In this document: positions 12,501 through 24,192 of the stretch, one piece after another
Position numbering within the stretch: the first letter of the stretch is position 1
Layout of the letters: every line of letters starts with the position of its first letter
Source of the DNA: Acorus gramineus
Lineage: Eukaryota > Streptophyta > Magnoliopsida > Acorales > Acoraceae
NCBI GenBank assembly: GCA_030737835.1
Contig: CM060849.1
Coordinates: forward strand, 15,171,216 to 15,235,215
Direction: 5' to 3'
DNA: 64,000 bases
Translations under genes and position numbers: made by a program
The notes under the pieces: model-generated
What the model was told of the DNA's origin: nothing
The model's database searches: none
What the model saw: the letters and a program-made list of their open reading frames with translations, nothing else

Positions 12501-14314
12501 AAAAAAAATCACATCTCATCACATCAAATCATCTATCAACACCTCTTATACATCAATAGAGCCCACATGTCAAATCAACTTTTTACACCTTATATTCACA
12601 TTTTATTTTTCATCAACCAAACAACTCAACCTTTATTCTTACGTTTTCCAATGAGAATAAAAAAAACACAACCAAACAGAAAATCATTTATTGCATTGAT
12701 AAAGTTATCTATTCCTAGAATAGGAATAAACCCCAGAATAGTTTATTCCTCAATCCAAATGGGGGCTTAGGTTCTCTGCTTCATGTCCAGATTTTTTGTG
12801 TTTTTCAAAGATCCATCAGATTTCAATTCCACATGTTTATTTTACCTAGTGAAGGGTTTTTATGCTGAATTATATAAACCATAAGATTTGTATAAAAAAA
12901 AAAATTCTGCTCAGTTACTTTGTTGCATCCTAGACTTTTGGAAAGGATATTTAATCTAGTTGATGTATACCATTAATAAGACCAAAAATTGCCTCTGGAG
13001 AAAATGGAAGAGAACAAAAGGGAAGAATAGGAAATAATACCTGTGTTTAATTTGCCAGATCATCTAATGGATTGATGAAGTTAGAAAGGTCTATGTGGGT
13101 TGTGGAAAATGATTTTAATCGTCAGGGGAGTGGGTTTCAAAGGGTCTGATCATTGAACGGAGGATCGTCCATTGCCCAATTACCCAACCCAAATGATTAT
13201 ATAGATTATGAGCAAGTTGATTTTTTCCTTATCTTGAGTACTACTATTGTATATGACTATATGTTAATACATATATTTGATTATTAGTTTATTACACTTG
13301 GACAACTTTTCTTGTGAGAGTATGTGAAATATCATACATCTAGTGGACCATCTGGATATGTGTCCTAGTTGGCCCAATGAGATCTGTTTTTAAATTCTTT
13401 TCTTCATTCTGAAATAACTACTTAATCTGTTCCCATTTTAATGTTATTCATGATCTTTTGTTGGTCGTTGGTTAACTTTGAAAGGCTGTTGATGCAGAGA
13501 GAAGTTTGCAGGCTCCTTCCTTCTGCTGCGGTTGACCATAAAGGCGTAAGTCAATTTCTTCTATTATTACCTTCTAAGTTGATTAATCATGTTTTTGGTT
13601 AATAAATCTAAAGAATCTGGCTTTGATCTTCCCATCAAAAGTCATACATTTCACTCTCTCAGGCTTTAGCGGGATGTTGGTCTCTTGTAAAACCGGATAC
13701 CCCATATATATTAACATGGTGTTGTTTAAGTCTCCCAGCAGCAAACCTTTTTATGGCCTACTTTATTTTTGAGGGGAGGTGGAGTAGAGGACAATTGCAC
13801 TTTCTTTTCATCTGTCGGCAAGTCATAATTCAAATGAAGGATCATAATTCTTGTTTTAAGTATTGGACTTTCACCTGAAATGCTTGACCTGAGGGGGCTA
13901 TGGCATTATTTAGATGGTGAAACACTAGTGTTTTTTCCTCTCAGTGAGAATCCCCCTCCCCGGTGTGTTGACATTAAAAAAGGGCACTGCCAGTTATTCT
14001 TCTAACTGGCATATGCTCATTGGAGTAGCCGTATTTTACTTTGATGAAATAAAACTTAGTGGCTTGTTTGGTTCAAACTTGCTAAAGCCTTCCTCTTATA
14101 TGTTGTGCAGTTTCAGGATTTTATATTGTACTTGAAACAAAGGGAATGTGCTGGAGTGATCAAAGTCCCAGCAGGGAAGTCAATGTGGGCAAGACTGCTC
14201 TTTATTCTTCCCTATTCGCTTGATACATGCTCCATGCTGGCTATCGCACCACATCCAACTGAGTGCCTGATTGCATTACTTCTGCCAAAGGAAACCAACT
14301 CCGAGTGGGTATGA
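573..14314 (+). CDS. SPEN-family RNA-binding protein: four RRMs plus C-terminal SPOC domain (FPA-like)
   Basis: Eight exons: 573-876, 965-1710, 3124-5084, 8923-9260, 9338-9971, 10066-10147, 13498-13545, 14111-14314. They total 4317 nt and encode 1438 aa; all junctions are GT-AG and keep frame. Seen in the protein: a His-rich, Pro-rich N-terminus with a basic patch (KKRK, KRRRNRE); a helical region of about residues 60-310; a Ser-rich acidic stretch; four RRM-like units near residues 607-680, 696-765, 783-860 and 928-1004 (e.g. [34 protein letters not shown]); a Pro-rich segment near 1235-1280; and a SPOC domain from about 1290 to the end ([28 protein letters not shown]). RRM plus SPOC is the SPEN/FPA architecture; FPA controls poly(A)-site choice and flowering in Arabidopsis. 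A nuclear role in RNA 3'-end processing or transcription is inferred. It is longer than FPA and has an extra N-terminal domain. The exon 2 donor (1711) is the least certain junction. Introns 3 and 6 are swollen by transposons. Confidence 0.87.
877..964 (+). other. Intron 1 of SPOC/RRM gene with two telo-box-like motifs
   Basis: An 88-nt intron containing two AAACCCTAA-like motifs near 897-912. Such telo boxes near 5' ends are a known plant promoter/leader element of growth-related genes. Function here is only inferred. Confidence 0.4.
5873..6600 (-). mobile_element. LINE (L1-type) ORF2 3' fragment in intron 3 of SPOC/RRM gene
   Basis: On the minus strand, degenerate reading frames give the C-terminal zinc-binding region of plant LINE reverse transcriptase ([19 protein letters not shown]-like near 6420-6500, then a [10 protein letters not shown]-like tail near 6100). 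The 3' end carries the motif GGAGATCCCTCG near 5915-5925, shared with other LINE tails in this window (10300s, 11650s, 50470s). It is 5'-truncated and frame-broken, hence inactive. It lies head to head with the next fragment. Confidence 0.65.
6640..7540 (+). mobile_element. LINE ORF2 C-terminal fragment (zf-RVT region), plus strand
   Basis: Plus-strand frames read through [13 protein letters not shown], then [34 protein letters not shown] and a C..C..H-type zinc-binding stretch near 6985-7030, with stops and frameshifts. This is the reverse-transcriptase zinc-binding tail of a plant LINE, a decayed fragment inside intron 3 of the SPOC/RRM gene. The exact 5' edge is uncertain. Confidence 0.65.
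10243..10900 (-). mobile_element. LINE ORF2 3' fragment with poly(A) tail, in intron 6 of SPOC/RRM gene
   Basis: A T-run at 10243-10258 is the poly(A) tail of a minus-strand insertion. The minus strand then reads a [15 protein letters not shown] segment, a C..C..H zinc-binding stretch and [17 protein letters not shown], the typical plant LINE ORF2 end. Frames are interrupted. Same family as the 5873-6600 fragment, judged by the shared tail motif. Confidence 0.7.
11001..11092 (-). mobile_element. Possible tRNA-derived SINE fragment
   Basis: Read on the minus strand, a box-A-like TAACTCAATGGT is followed by a box-B-like GGTTTGAGTCC and a short A-run. This is the layout of tRNA-derived plant SINEs. 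No tRNA cloverleaf is apparent and no target-site duplication was found. Confidence 0.35.
11262..11559. mobile_element. Tourist-like MITE (298 bp) with TAA target duplication
   Basis: Terminal inverted repeats GGACTAGTTTGGTAAG and CTTGTCAAACCAGTCC are flanked on both sides by TAA (11259-11261 and 11560-11562). The 3-bp TTA/TAA duplication is the PIF/Harbinger signature. It has no coding capacity and lies in intron 6 of the SPOC/RRM gene. Confidence 0.75.
11630..11735 (+). mobile_element. LINE 3' tail remnant
   Basis: Plus-strand copy of the LINE tail motif (GGAGATCCCTCATCTCC followed by a G-run and TTTCTTTTTCAATAA), matching the tails near 5915, 10310 and 50470. Only the 3' end is recognisable. 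Confidence 0.45.
12280..12766 (+). mobile_element. Tourist-like MITE, family 1, copy 1 (487 bp)
   Basis: Begins CCCCCCGTTTGGATG and ends AATCCAAATGGGGGC, flanked by TTA at 12277-12279 and 12767-12769. The interior carries the family-specific block CCCACATGTCAAATCAAC near 12566, followed by TTTTTACACCTTAT. The same block recurs at 24700, 25160 and, inverted, near 17600 and 26570. Non-coding; in intron 6 of the SPOC/RRM gene. Confidence 0.75.
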
Positions 14315-17300
14315 TTCTCTGAACATGTGGATGAATATATGTCATAAATTTTGCCTCTTTGTTGCATGTGTAGCTTGTCATCAGGATGATTATTCATTGA
14401 CCTGTGCTTATATATATTTTTGAACTCCTGATCATTCTTCACACAATCAACACTTTTTTGTTAGTGTACCTTTTTGTAATGCCTTCCACTTTTTTGAATC
14501 AAGGTTTGGAATAATATCAACCAGTATAATGTATCAAAATGTTGTAATGTATTGCACTACAAAAGTTGATACAGATCAAAACTTTATGATGTATTTTTCA
14601 TCTCATTAGTGTCTAGGAAACCCATCGTATGTATTGTTTAATAATAAATTGAAAAATGGGACAAGCACATGTTATGATATGTACCGATACTTTATTTCTT
14701 GCCTGGAATATTTAGCTTTTAGTAAACTTATAGAGATCTCATTAAGCCAGTTGAAGTATATTAGTACTACCCAAACTTCTCTTGCGATTAGGACCTTCTC
14801 TTTGTTAATCAACTTCTGTGAGTCTTCATCAGTGGTTTGGCAAAATGATCAATTACCAGCTTTGGCAAATTGACCAGTGTATCCATTAAACCAAATGGTT
14901 GAAGATATATTTCTGTGTTCATAAACAAATCTGCAAGGAATGCTATTGTTAAGTTTTCTGGTTGTGAAGATTTCATGCAAGAAACAATACTTGTATTATG
15001 GAAGCATGGACTGCAATTTTTATGTATAGCATTACATGTAATTAATTTTCTTATAACTTTTTATTTATTTTCAATTCATCTGCACGTGTGCCCTATTGTT
15101 ATACAGCAATGTCAGAATTGCCCCCTTGTAGTAATTAGTTGTGTGCCCGCCAATTACATCCGTGCATCAATGGAAAAATAATATATATTTTTTGTCATAT
15201 AGAGTGACTTAGACAGGTAAAATGCTAATGATCTATATTGAACTCATGTTACTGGAAAAAATGCACAATAAAACAATTCAATAAGGATATTAATATGGAT
15301 ATGAAGAATGGTTAATTAGGACTCAATTGCTAATCTGACCCTAATCGTTAAGATCTCATCTAATTTATAAGAAAATAGTGATCAGTGAAGAAATTTCCAA
15401 AGTGCAACTCAATTTTCTTTGATTACTATTGCAAATTTGCAATACTATGCAACCAAGTTTTACAAACATTTATGAGCTACATTTAGTGGATATGATTTGC
15501 CTAGCTGATTTTCTAACCAATGAAAGTTTCTAATAGAGGCCATGTAATTTTCCAATCCAAAACATTAGATATTACTAATGCTCACAGTGCAATACAGCAA
15601 TAGATCTGATGTTGGATAGGGATGTTTTTGTTTTGGATTTACTGTTCAGATGGTGTAACAGACCCAAATCCTTTAACTTTGGAACATGGAGATGTAGGTG
15701 TATTCTTGTCTTTGAACAAAAGTTGGTGTGCGTGTCTCGATCCACCTATTCTCTCCTGCAAGCATAACCATGCTCTGCTCTGTTGGATGTGGTAAAAGAT
15801 GTGAATACACTGGTGCTTGGTCAGGCAAACATCTGCAGAGTGAAATTGTTATGTTACTTGACTAAATTTAATCTTATATTTGAAGAGGGAAAATACACAG
15901 TATTAGGACAATATTGCTTTAGCAAACTATAGAGTTTCTCCTCAAGGTGTAGTAGTGATTTTTCATGTGGCATTTATTGCATGTGAATATGTGATCCTCC
16001 CAAATAAATTTTGATGGAAAATTTAAGACTCGTGATGAGTCATGGGGCTGTGATCAGTAAACTGTGGTGAAAGATTTCACTTGTGTATCGCTCCTAATAG
16101 TCAGCATGAATGCATGATAAAGAAAAAAATCAAAAGAGAGACCTGATATGGTACAATTAGGGTTGATGACAGGAATTTCCACCTCTTAATGAACTGATTT
16201 CCACTTATTGGTGAATCTGGATAAGTTGCAGTTCTGATTTTTGCACTTGACCACCGATCCTGATTCCTAATTGTGGTGGTGAAATCGATTTTTTCCAGAT
16301 GGTTATATTGACCCAAATGTGCAACTGTAGCAAACTTAACTGATGGTTGCAAATACAAAAAAGCAATCTTAACCTCTTTGGCTGTGAACTTACATTTTTC
16401 AAACTTTTATCGAGGAATCCTCTGAAATGAGACATAACTATGTTTCTTTTTTCTTACTACTAAAAACTTGAATGGCTTACATGTCTTGTTTTAATGGCTT
16501 CTCCAATTAGATATTTGAATTCAGTTATTTGTTAATCGACACATTTACATTATTTCTGTTCCGCATCGGTGTATTTGGCTCGTTTATGGTGATTTGTAAG
16601 GCCTTTGAATTTGTGGTTTGGATGAGTTTAAGGTAGTCAAGTATCTAACATTACTCTTTGCACTTGATGAATTATCACTAGTGAGAAAGCAAGACAAATC
16701 TGCGAACTGCCATATAAATGTACTGGAAAGATAGAACTAGTTCTAGTCCAACAGAATCTACCAGTAGTTCTGCAATATCTTCTACAAAATATCTGTATAT
16801 GTTTTGCCCACTGCATGTCAACTTTTGGTTCTTTGAGACAGTTTCATTTTTGAAACAAAATTGATTGTGGTAATGAGTTTTCTAAGCTCCCCATTTGGGA
16901 ATAATCATTACGGTGCTATTTACCAGGGTTAGTTATACAAGGATATATTATATGCAGTTGTATTATTGGTTATCTGGTTGGAAAATTGAAAATATCCCTT
17001 TTTGTTGTTTGATTTATCTTGAATGAATTGTAGGTGTGTTGTGATTAAAATTGGATAAGGATTTATTATCTTTTATACGGCAAAGGGCAAGAATCAAACT
17101 CAAAACCTCTTAATGAAGAAGGGGTACATCTACCAATACGTGAAGAGGTGGTTTGTTGCTATGATGGATTTATATCAAAATAATTCAATATCCTTAAAAT
17201 AAATGGGAAATAGAATTCAGAGTTTAAATTGAAGCTGTGATTTTTCTTACTGAAATTTAAGAGGGGAAAAGCCAGATTAATCAGAAGATCACCCAGTACA

Positions 17301-17441
17301 TACAGTTCCTGGAGAGTGTATACCTGCTAACATTGCTTTGATATAAATTTATCACGCAGTTTGTTTGGAAACAATTAACTAGCAATTCTTCTGAACACCT
17401 ACCCCCATTCAAAGCTGTTTATTGTGCAAGAATAAACCTTG

Positions 17442-17820
17442 CCCCTGTTTGGATACAAAATGATCTATTCTTAGGTATACAGTTATTTCGGCATAAGTGA
17501 ATATAAATAAAATTTGATTGTGTTATCAAACACAAAATGTGTTTTGAATTATTCTTACTGAAAAACGTAATAATAAAAATTTTATTGTTTAGATAAAATG
17601 TGAATAAAGTATGGATAAGAATTTATAAAATGTGAAAAAATAATGATAATTGATTTAAAGAGGATGACAGTTAATATGATAGTGAGTTCACATATTCTTT
17701 TATTAGAATAATTTGGGATAACATTAATTTTAGGGATTGGTTGGAATCTATATTATCACTTTATACCACTTTATTCTAATATAGTTTATCTCTGGGTATG
17801 CCCTACATTCAAACAACAAA
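17442..17820 (-). mobile_element. MITE family 1, diverged copy 2
   Basis: Starts GCCCCTGTTTGGATAC and ends near CATTCAAACAAC. The interior is the reverse orientation of the 12280 element (AAAATGTGAATAAAG, TAAAATGTGAAAAAATAATGATA). The target duplication is not clear, so the right edge is approximate. Confidence 0.55.
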
Positions 17821-18780
17821 AAAACACTTATTCTGTTTTATTCTCACTTGTTCACTATTCCATATGTTTGGAATAGTCCAGGGAACAAAAAAACATAGCT
17901 AATAGCTATGTTTGAATAAGCTAGGATAAGATCTCATAACTATTCTTAAAAAATGATGTGTTTATCAAGGATAGAGTTATCATTTAAAAAATCATAAATT
18001 CTTATCTATTTTTTATATACCATTTATCCTTATTTTATCCATGATGAATCAAACAACAAAAAAATCTTTTTTTAATTTTTTATTGAGCATAACAAAAAAA
18101 TACAACAAAACAAAAACTTACTTAATCAACATAAATTATTATCTGTATTAATATAACTATGCGAATAACCCTGTGTCACAATTTAGATCAACCAATTGCT
18201 ACTAGTCAATTCAACATTTCAATGAGATCATGTGAAAGCCATATAGGACATTTTTATGGCACCCAATGAGATCATGTACATGGATAGATGGCACAATTAT
18301 ATTTAAGTTATGCTCGCCCAATTCTTTTATTAAAAAAATTAAAAGTTCTTCTTATGACTCAACTTTATATTTTTATCAATCCTTCAAATAGTGAAGGATT
18401 CATACCTTCACATCAATAACCTACAGAGTTGAATCCTACAGTGATTAGTTGATGTACATCAACCATTGATTTTGCTAATATTTTTCAATAGAATAAAATT
18501 ATTTAATATTGATTTATCACTTTATATTACTGAAAACATAGTGGTATAGGTAGTGAGTAATGTGAATTCCTGACTTGGATATTTTTATTTTGCTTTCTAT
18601 TTTCTATCATTCCATTTATTTTATTCACTTTTGTTCTAATGACCTTCATTGCTAAATAAACCAAAAACGTTACTACTCTCCGAATTTAACTCATGAAAAT
18701 CAAATCAAATAAAATGCAACTTACAGAGACAGGTCAAAGCACACCTATAACCACCAAAAGAAAAAGAACCCACCTATGAC

Positions 18781-18804
18781 TCTCTCTCTCTCTCTCTCTC
18801 TCTC
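18781..18804. repeat. (TC)12 microsatellite
   Basis: Perfect TC dinucleotide run. It sits about 85 bp beyond the stop codon of the minus-strand X8 gene, so it may be transcribed as a GA run in that 3' UTR. Confidence 0.9.
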
Positions 18805-18888
18805 AGACTCACTTGATGCAGACCCAAAAGTCCATGATATCTCTAATGGACCTAAACCTTCTCTACCAAAGCTCCAATCTTCATCTCC

Positions 18889-20645
18889 TCATGTGACCAT
18901 AAATTGACAGCTTTGAAAACCTGCAACCATCAGCATAAGAAAACCATTGTCAAGAGGGTCCAATGAGAAAAAAAAAAAACATTTTGGGAATGAAAAATTT
19001 AAATTTAGCAACCCAAAAAATAAAGAGAGAATAATCACTCAAACCATCACCCATCGAAATGAGAAAAATAAACATTAGATTCATCTTCCATTCTACCTCT
19101 ACAAAACTTAATGGATAATGAAAGCAACAAACACAAAATAAAATGCTACTATCAATTCAAATGAACAAAAAAATACGAATAATAAGATGGAAATCCAAAA
19201 AAACACTGTTGTTCCACTAAACAAAAAATCCACTCACAAAAAAATAAACACAAAATAAGAAAGAAAGAAAAAACAAACAAAAACAAAAATCATCTTCCAT
19301 TCTGCCTCTACAAAATCAATGGATATGAAATAAAAAAACACCACCTCAAAAAAAAATGCTATTATCATTTCAACTCATCAAATAAATAACAAATAATGAG
19401 ATTAAAAAAACCAACCCCATTTTGTTCCAAATTAAAAAAAAAAATCACTCCCCAATCCAAACTAGAAAAACCAAAAACAACAAACACTGAAACACCCCCC
19501 CCCCCACCCCAAAATAAAAAAACAACAAAACATCTCCCCAAAAATTAAAAAGAAAAACATCAAAACAAACAATGAGATTAAAACAACCAAAAAAATCAAC
19601 CCCAATTTTGTTCCAACTAAACAAAAAAAAAAAAATCATTCACCAAACTAAAATAGAAAAAACAAAAACATCAAACTTCTCCCCCAAACTAAAAAAAACA
19701 TCAAAACATCTCCACAAAACACTTCACTTTAAAAAATAACCCAAACAAAATCAAAACCATTGAAGGACTAGAGACTGAAAACACAATACTTGGGTCATCA
19801 CTGATGAGCACAGCAGTTCCTCCAAAGCTACAACTCCCACCAACCCTCTTCGTCCTCTGCCAATAACTATTGAAAGCGAACGACGCGTGCGCGACCACCG
19901 TGTCCGGATAGAAGCACCTCCCCTTCGGCCCGATATCCCCACAATCCGCCCCTCCCTCCCCACACGCGTAGTCCATCGCCGTCTGCAACGCCTCCTCCGC
20001 CACCGTCGGCTTCGCCACGCACCACAGCCCCCTCCCCCCCCCCTCCGCCACCGGAGCCTGCGCAGGCGCCGCCGCGCAAGGCGGAGGCGCAGTCATCGGT
20101 GCCCCCGCGTCGAAGGCCTCCGGTGGGAGGGATATCGGGTTGGAGGGGAACAAAGGCGAGAGCTTTCTCTCTGCGGGTCTCTGTTTCTGGGTTTGGGTAC
20201 TTGTTGGGCAGGTTTGGGAGGGTGAAACGGAGATTGTGATGTCGTGGAGGAGGCCCCAGCGAGTGAGGGAGTGGAGGAGGTTCTTGGTGGAGGTGGGGAT
20301 GAGGTCGCAGAGGTTTGGGTTTGGAGCGATGAGGATGGTTGTGATGGGTTTGGAGGGGTAGTGGTCCAAAACGTGGGTCTTGAGCCAGGTCTCTGCGTTG
20401 GTGATGCTTTGAGAGACGGATTGGAGGTCTGGGTGGGTGAGTACGACCGCCATTGATGATGGGTTTTCTTCGAGGAGGACTACTTCTTGACCTGCATCTG
20501 AAACAGAGCAAGAACGTGTCAGCAATGAATGAAGAGGGTGAGAGAAGGAGAAGTGAAGGAATCCATTGGAGGAGAATCGGTTACAAGTAAGACCCAGGAG
20601 GAAGAGTGGGATGAGGAGGACGAGTGAGGGATGGAAAGGCTTCAT
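18889..20645 (-). CDS. Secreted X8 (CBM43) domain protein with reduced GH17-like N-terminus
   Basis: Three exons on the minus strand: 20645-20585, 20497-19790 and 18920-18889 (801 nt, 266 aa). Intron 1 (87 nt, GT at 20584) is divisible by three and stop-free, so an unspliced ORF runs through it. Splicing gives a textbook signal peptide (residues 1-22, ...FLLGLTYA then GQ). Residues ~23-125 resemble a piece of glycoside hydrolase 17 (SITNAETWLKTHV, ITTILIAPNPN) without catalytic Glu motifs. A Pro/Ala-rich linker follows. The X8 domain spans ~178-264: LWCVAKP, MDYACGEGGADC, GRCFYPDTVVAHASFAFNSYW, GGSCSFGGTAVL. The 32-nt last exon supplies SFQSCQFMVT, including the sixth conserved cysteine. X8 domains bind beta-1,3-glucan (callose), as in plasmodesmal callose-binding proteins. 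No GPI-anchor signal follows, so a soluble wall or apoplast protein is inferred. Confidence 0.82.
18921..19789 (-). other. Intron 2 of X8 gene, homopurine/A-rich on the plus strand
   Basis: An 869-nt intron (GT at 19789-19788; AG before 18920). The minus strand is T-rich with T and G runs, and the plus strand shows repeated CAAAA-type tracts plus a C homopolymer near 19493-19508. No transposon was recognised. Confidence 0.6.
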
Positions 20646-23600
20646 TTTGCGGGGATGGGGAGGAGTTGTTGAGGGTCTCTCGTCGAAGGAGAAGAAGAAG
20701 AGGTCGCCTTTGAATGGGTTGGGTCTGGTTTGAAGTGAAGGGCCATGGCAGGTTTGGGTATGATGAATTCCTATGTACGGTCTCTGTGTTTTTCGAGATT
20801 TTCAAAATGGGTTTTGAGTGGGATGTTATTGATTGATATTATCACTCCGCCTGTGCAGCTATGTTTAAAGTGCATTGTATACATTCTATATACATTTATT
20901 TAATTTAAAAATTACAAGTGTTCGTAGAAGAAAAAAAAATTTATCATAAAAAGGGATATAATATGAGCTCAACCAAAAGTCATATAAGATTTTTTTAGGG
21001 TTAGGTGTATTAATTTTTTGTTTTTATCCCATATACAAGAATGTAAAATTTAAAATTTTATTTGGAGCATCCATGAAATACTACTCAATTTCATAGTAAC
21101 AAGATATTTGAAATTTTTCTAATGTAACATTTAGAACAATGTTTAAAAAATAAGATTTTAAATGAAATTGTTTAATAAATAGATTTTGATTCATGGAAAA
21201 CTTATTTTATGTGCTTTTTAAAAAGTAATTTTTTTACACTAAAAGTTGTAAATAACTTTTTAATTAAGCATTTTTCTTGAAATCTGTTTGATAAAACGTT
21301 TGAACTTTCTGCTTAATAAAAATCAGAATCAACTATTCCAATCGTGTTACCAAACGGGCCTTAAAATACCAAAATATTCTGATTAAAATCGAATGTATCA
21401 TTATTCATTGAATTGTGCATTTAATATATGCATTAAAATGCCAAAATATTTATTTAGTTTAGATGGTTTATCACGAATTTCATAATTTAAAAAGTCAATA
21501 GCAACATTAGTCATTACATTCACACTCAACAAATATTTTTTTTGTATTTATTTTTCATATAAATAAAATAGTTTAATGATTTTTGTATTTTAATTATACT
21601 TATATCATATGATTTATGAATGCACATCTATCAAACTAAACGAAGCATTTGTCAAAAATTTTCTTAAAAAAAATTGATCGAAAATTTGTCACACACGACT
21701 TTGCAACTATGCTCTAACTCAATTCTTTGTCATTGTTTTGCTTTAAAATAATATTTCTTAAAAATAATTTATTATATTCTTTTATTTTTATAAATCCTAC
21801 ATGCCAATAATAAATGTAAATAAACATTAATTGAATCAAATAAATGTTAACAAAAAATAAATAAAAAATGTTAAATAATAATATCTTAATATAGATATAC
21901 ATTTAATATTGATCTCATTTTAATCACATCGATGCAATTTTTTCAAATTCTATAAAAATCATTAAGATAAAATGAATTAAAAGGTTTATAAGAAAAAATG
22001 AAGACCCTTAGTGAAGTGCTCTAAAATTTAGATTCACTGTACATAAAAATGATACACTAAGTTCTTTTTACAACCTCAAACGCAATACGTTCTTGTTTCT
22101 ATTTTCTAAAATCATGTATCTCTTATAATAAGATATATATTTTTAAAATTCTGAAGAATATATATACTTGATTCAATTATATCATTGATTGATACACACA
22201 TATATATATATATAATTTAACAATATACATACTTTCAATGAATAGATTGGGATTGTATTTAGTACGCATAAAAAAATAATGTGTACCAACACCATCTGGT
22301 ATGTGAAAAAAATAAAATAATGTGTACAATCCCATCTTCTTCTTGATCCTTCGTCCTCACTCTACTAAATACATTGAGTTTTACTGATTTTTATATCTTC
22401 AAGTTTTATAGATAAATTAAACCAGAATTCAAAGGTCAAAATTTAATCGGTTCACTGAAACGAGTCAGGTCTGGTTTTAAAACCCTGGGCATCATCATCC
22501 ATTCGAGTTGCTCCGAAAGTGAGGACAAAGGATCCTAGGAGAAGATGGGATGCGTGGGTTATCCTTTGTCATGGGGGTGACTACATTGGATGCTATTTTT
22601 CCAGTGCAAAAGGTGGGGGTAAGCCAGTGTGGGAACTGTGAATCGTAGAGATGAAAAGAGAGAGACTGATGGATTTACTTTGATTTTTTACATTGGCTTG
22701 TGTTTTTATGCTTTTGGGAAACCGAGCTTTTTGTGCTGTTGTGCAGAGAAAACCTGTCCTTTTTCCAAGCACTGGGAAACCGGGGCTATTTTGGGAACAA
22801 TTTGTTCAGGACGCTCAGGACTGACGCATTCCAGGAAAGGTGAAATTTATTTTTTTATTTTATTTTATTTTTATAGAAAAATCGATATAACTCCGACCAA
22901 TTCAATGGTTTTTTTTTTTTTTTTTTGTCAAGTACATGTAAACTTAAAAAATCACTGTATGAGTCGCTCAAAATAAGTAAAAATTCAAATACCATGTCTA
23001 AGTTAAATTTTTATATAAATTTAATATAATATTTCATCACATATAATTATGTAGATATTACAATAGTTATAAACAATCATACATTGCAATCTTTATAAAC
23101 AATCCTACAAAAAAAGATTGATCCCTAACATCAAACAATTTTTTCAAACTAATTAAATACAACAAACATCAAATTTTCTTTCAGACCCAACCTTCATTAA
23201 AATACACATAAAAAACCAACTAAATCATGCCCACGTGACAACCCATGTAACAGCCTTTACAACCCCTAACCTTTACTAAATTTACCACCTATTGCCATTG
23301 ATCTCTTCTTCCTCGTCAACCTTGCAACCCATACATCCTCTTTCACGTCTACTAACCCGATCGATGAATGAAATAATATTATTGTTGAGGGATCGGCGGT
23401 GGATGGGAACGATTAGTGGATGGGATCAGCAGCAGACGGGGTTGTTGTTGTGGAGGATTGGTGATGGACGCGCTGAAAAACGAAGTAATTTCGATCGCTT
23501 GGATTGGTTTTGATAGAGAGAAAGGTTGAATCGGTTTCGATAGAGAGAAAGGACCCTTATATTTGATCCTTATATTAGGATTAACTTCTGTTAATTGCAG

Positions 23601-23919
23601 AGATGTATATGAGTTTTTGTGAGTTTTTAAGTCTGTCCTCATTTTAACAGGGGTTTATATGAGATTATCTATGTTTGTAAGGATATAGATGTCTTTAACC
23701 TAAAAATAAAATAAGAAAACGATCTAGCAGAGATATACATACTGTACTAATGAAATATATAGTATACTATAGTTGTATACTTGTATGGACTCCATTGTTC
23801 CATCACCCGTGTGTATAGTTGATTGGGACTGTTTGCAATCTACATAGGTACTGATATTCACATGCCATCCCTTGTCACCAATATTATCTTTCCAAGGGTG
23901 GACCATTCAATTCAATTAC

Positions 23920-24192
23920 GATTTTTATTTTTAAGTCCCCATAAATCATAGGATTTAGTGATCGATCTCTCAATTCTTCATATTTTGATTTTAGTCTCCA
24001 GATTTAAATGATATGTTCCTTTTTAGTCCGTGGGAGGGACTTATCCATAAATTATTTGGTTTTGTTTTCAGTCATGGGAGGGACTAAAAAGGAACATATC
24101 CTTTAAATCTATAGACTAAAATCAAAATATGAAGAAGTGAGATATCGATCCCTAAATAAGTATGTTTACAGGAACTGAAAACTAAAAAACCC
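23920..24192. mobile_element. Palindromic MITE related to the 56079-56330 element
   Basis: A near-complete ~270-bp palindrome. The left arm runs GATTTTTATTTTTAAGTCCCC, then GATTTTAGTCTCCAGATTTAAATG and TGTTCCTTTTTAGTCC; the right arm is its inverse ending AACTGAAAACTAAAAAACCC. It shares long stretches with the Mutator-type element at 56079. No target duplication is recognisable. Confidence 0.6.

Larger units (their letters stand above)
14315..18888. other. Spacer between SPOC/RRM gene and X8 gene
   Basis: The first few hundred bases are presumably 3' UTR of the plus-strand gene, and the last ~100 bases before 18888 the 3' UTR of the minus-strand X8 gene. Otherwise AT-rich, with no ORF I would call a gene. 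A MITE copy lies near 17442-17820, and a smaller related inverted-repeat stretch near 17880-18060. Confidence 0.5.

Noticed and set aside
17040-17165. Possible SINE on the minus strand
   Set aside because: Only a loose box-B-like stretch; no box A, tail or target duplication.
19867-20511. Long alternative-frame ORFs over the X8 gene on both strands
   Set aside because: Arg/Pro/His-rich shadows of the GC-rich real exon.
19701-20645. Single-exon 314-aa reading of the X8 gene with a hydrophobic C-terminus (possible GPI signal)
   Set aside because: It lacks the sixth X8 cysteine and breaks the signal peptide; the three-exon model restores both with frame-perfect splice sites.
22201-22214. (TA)n and other AT microsatellites as origins or attachment sites
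   Set aside because: Ordinary simple repeats in AT-rich plant DNA; nothing supports a special role.
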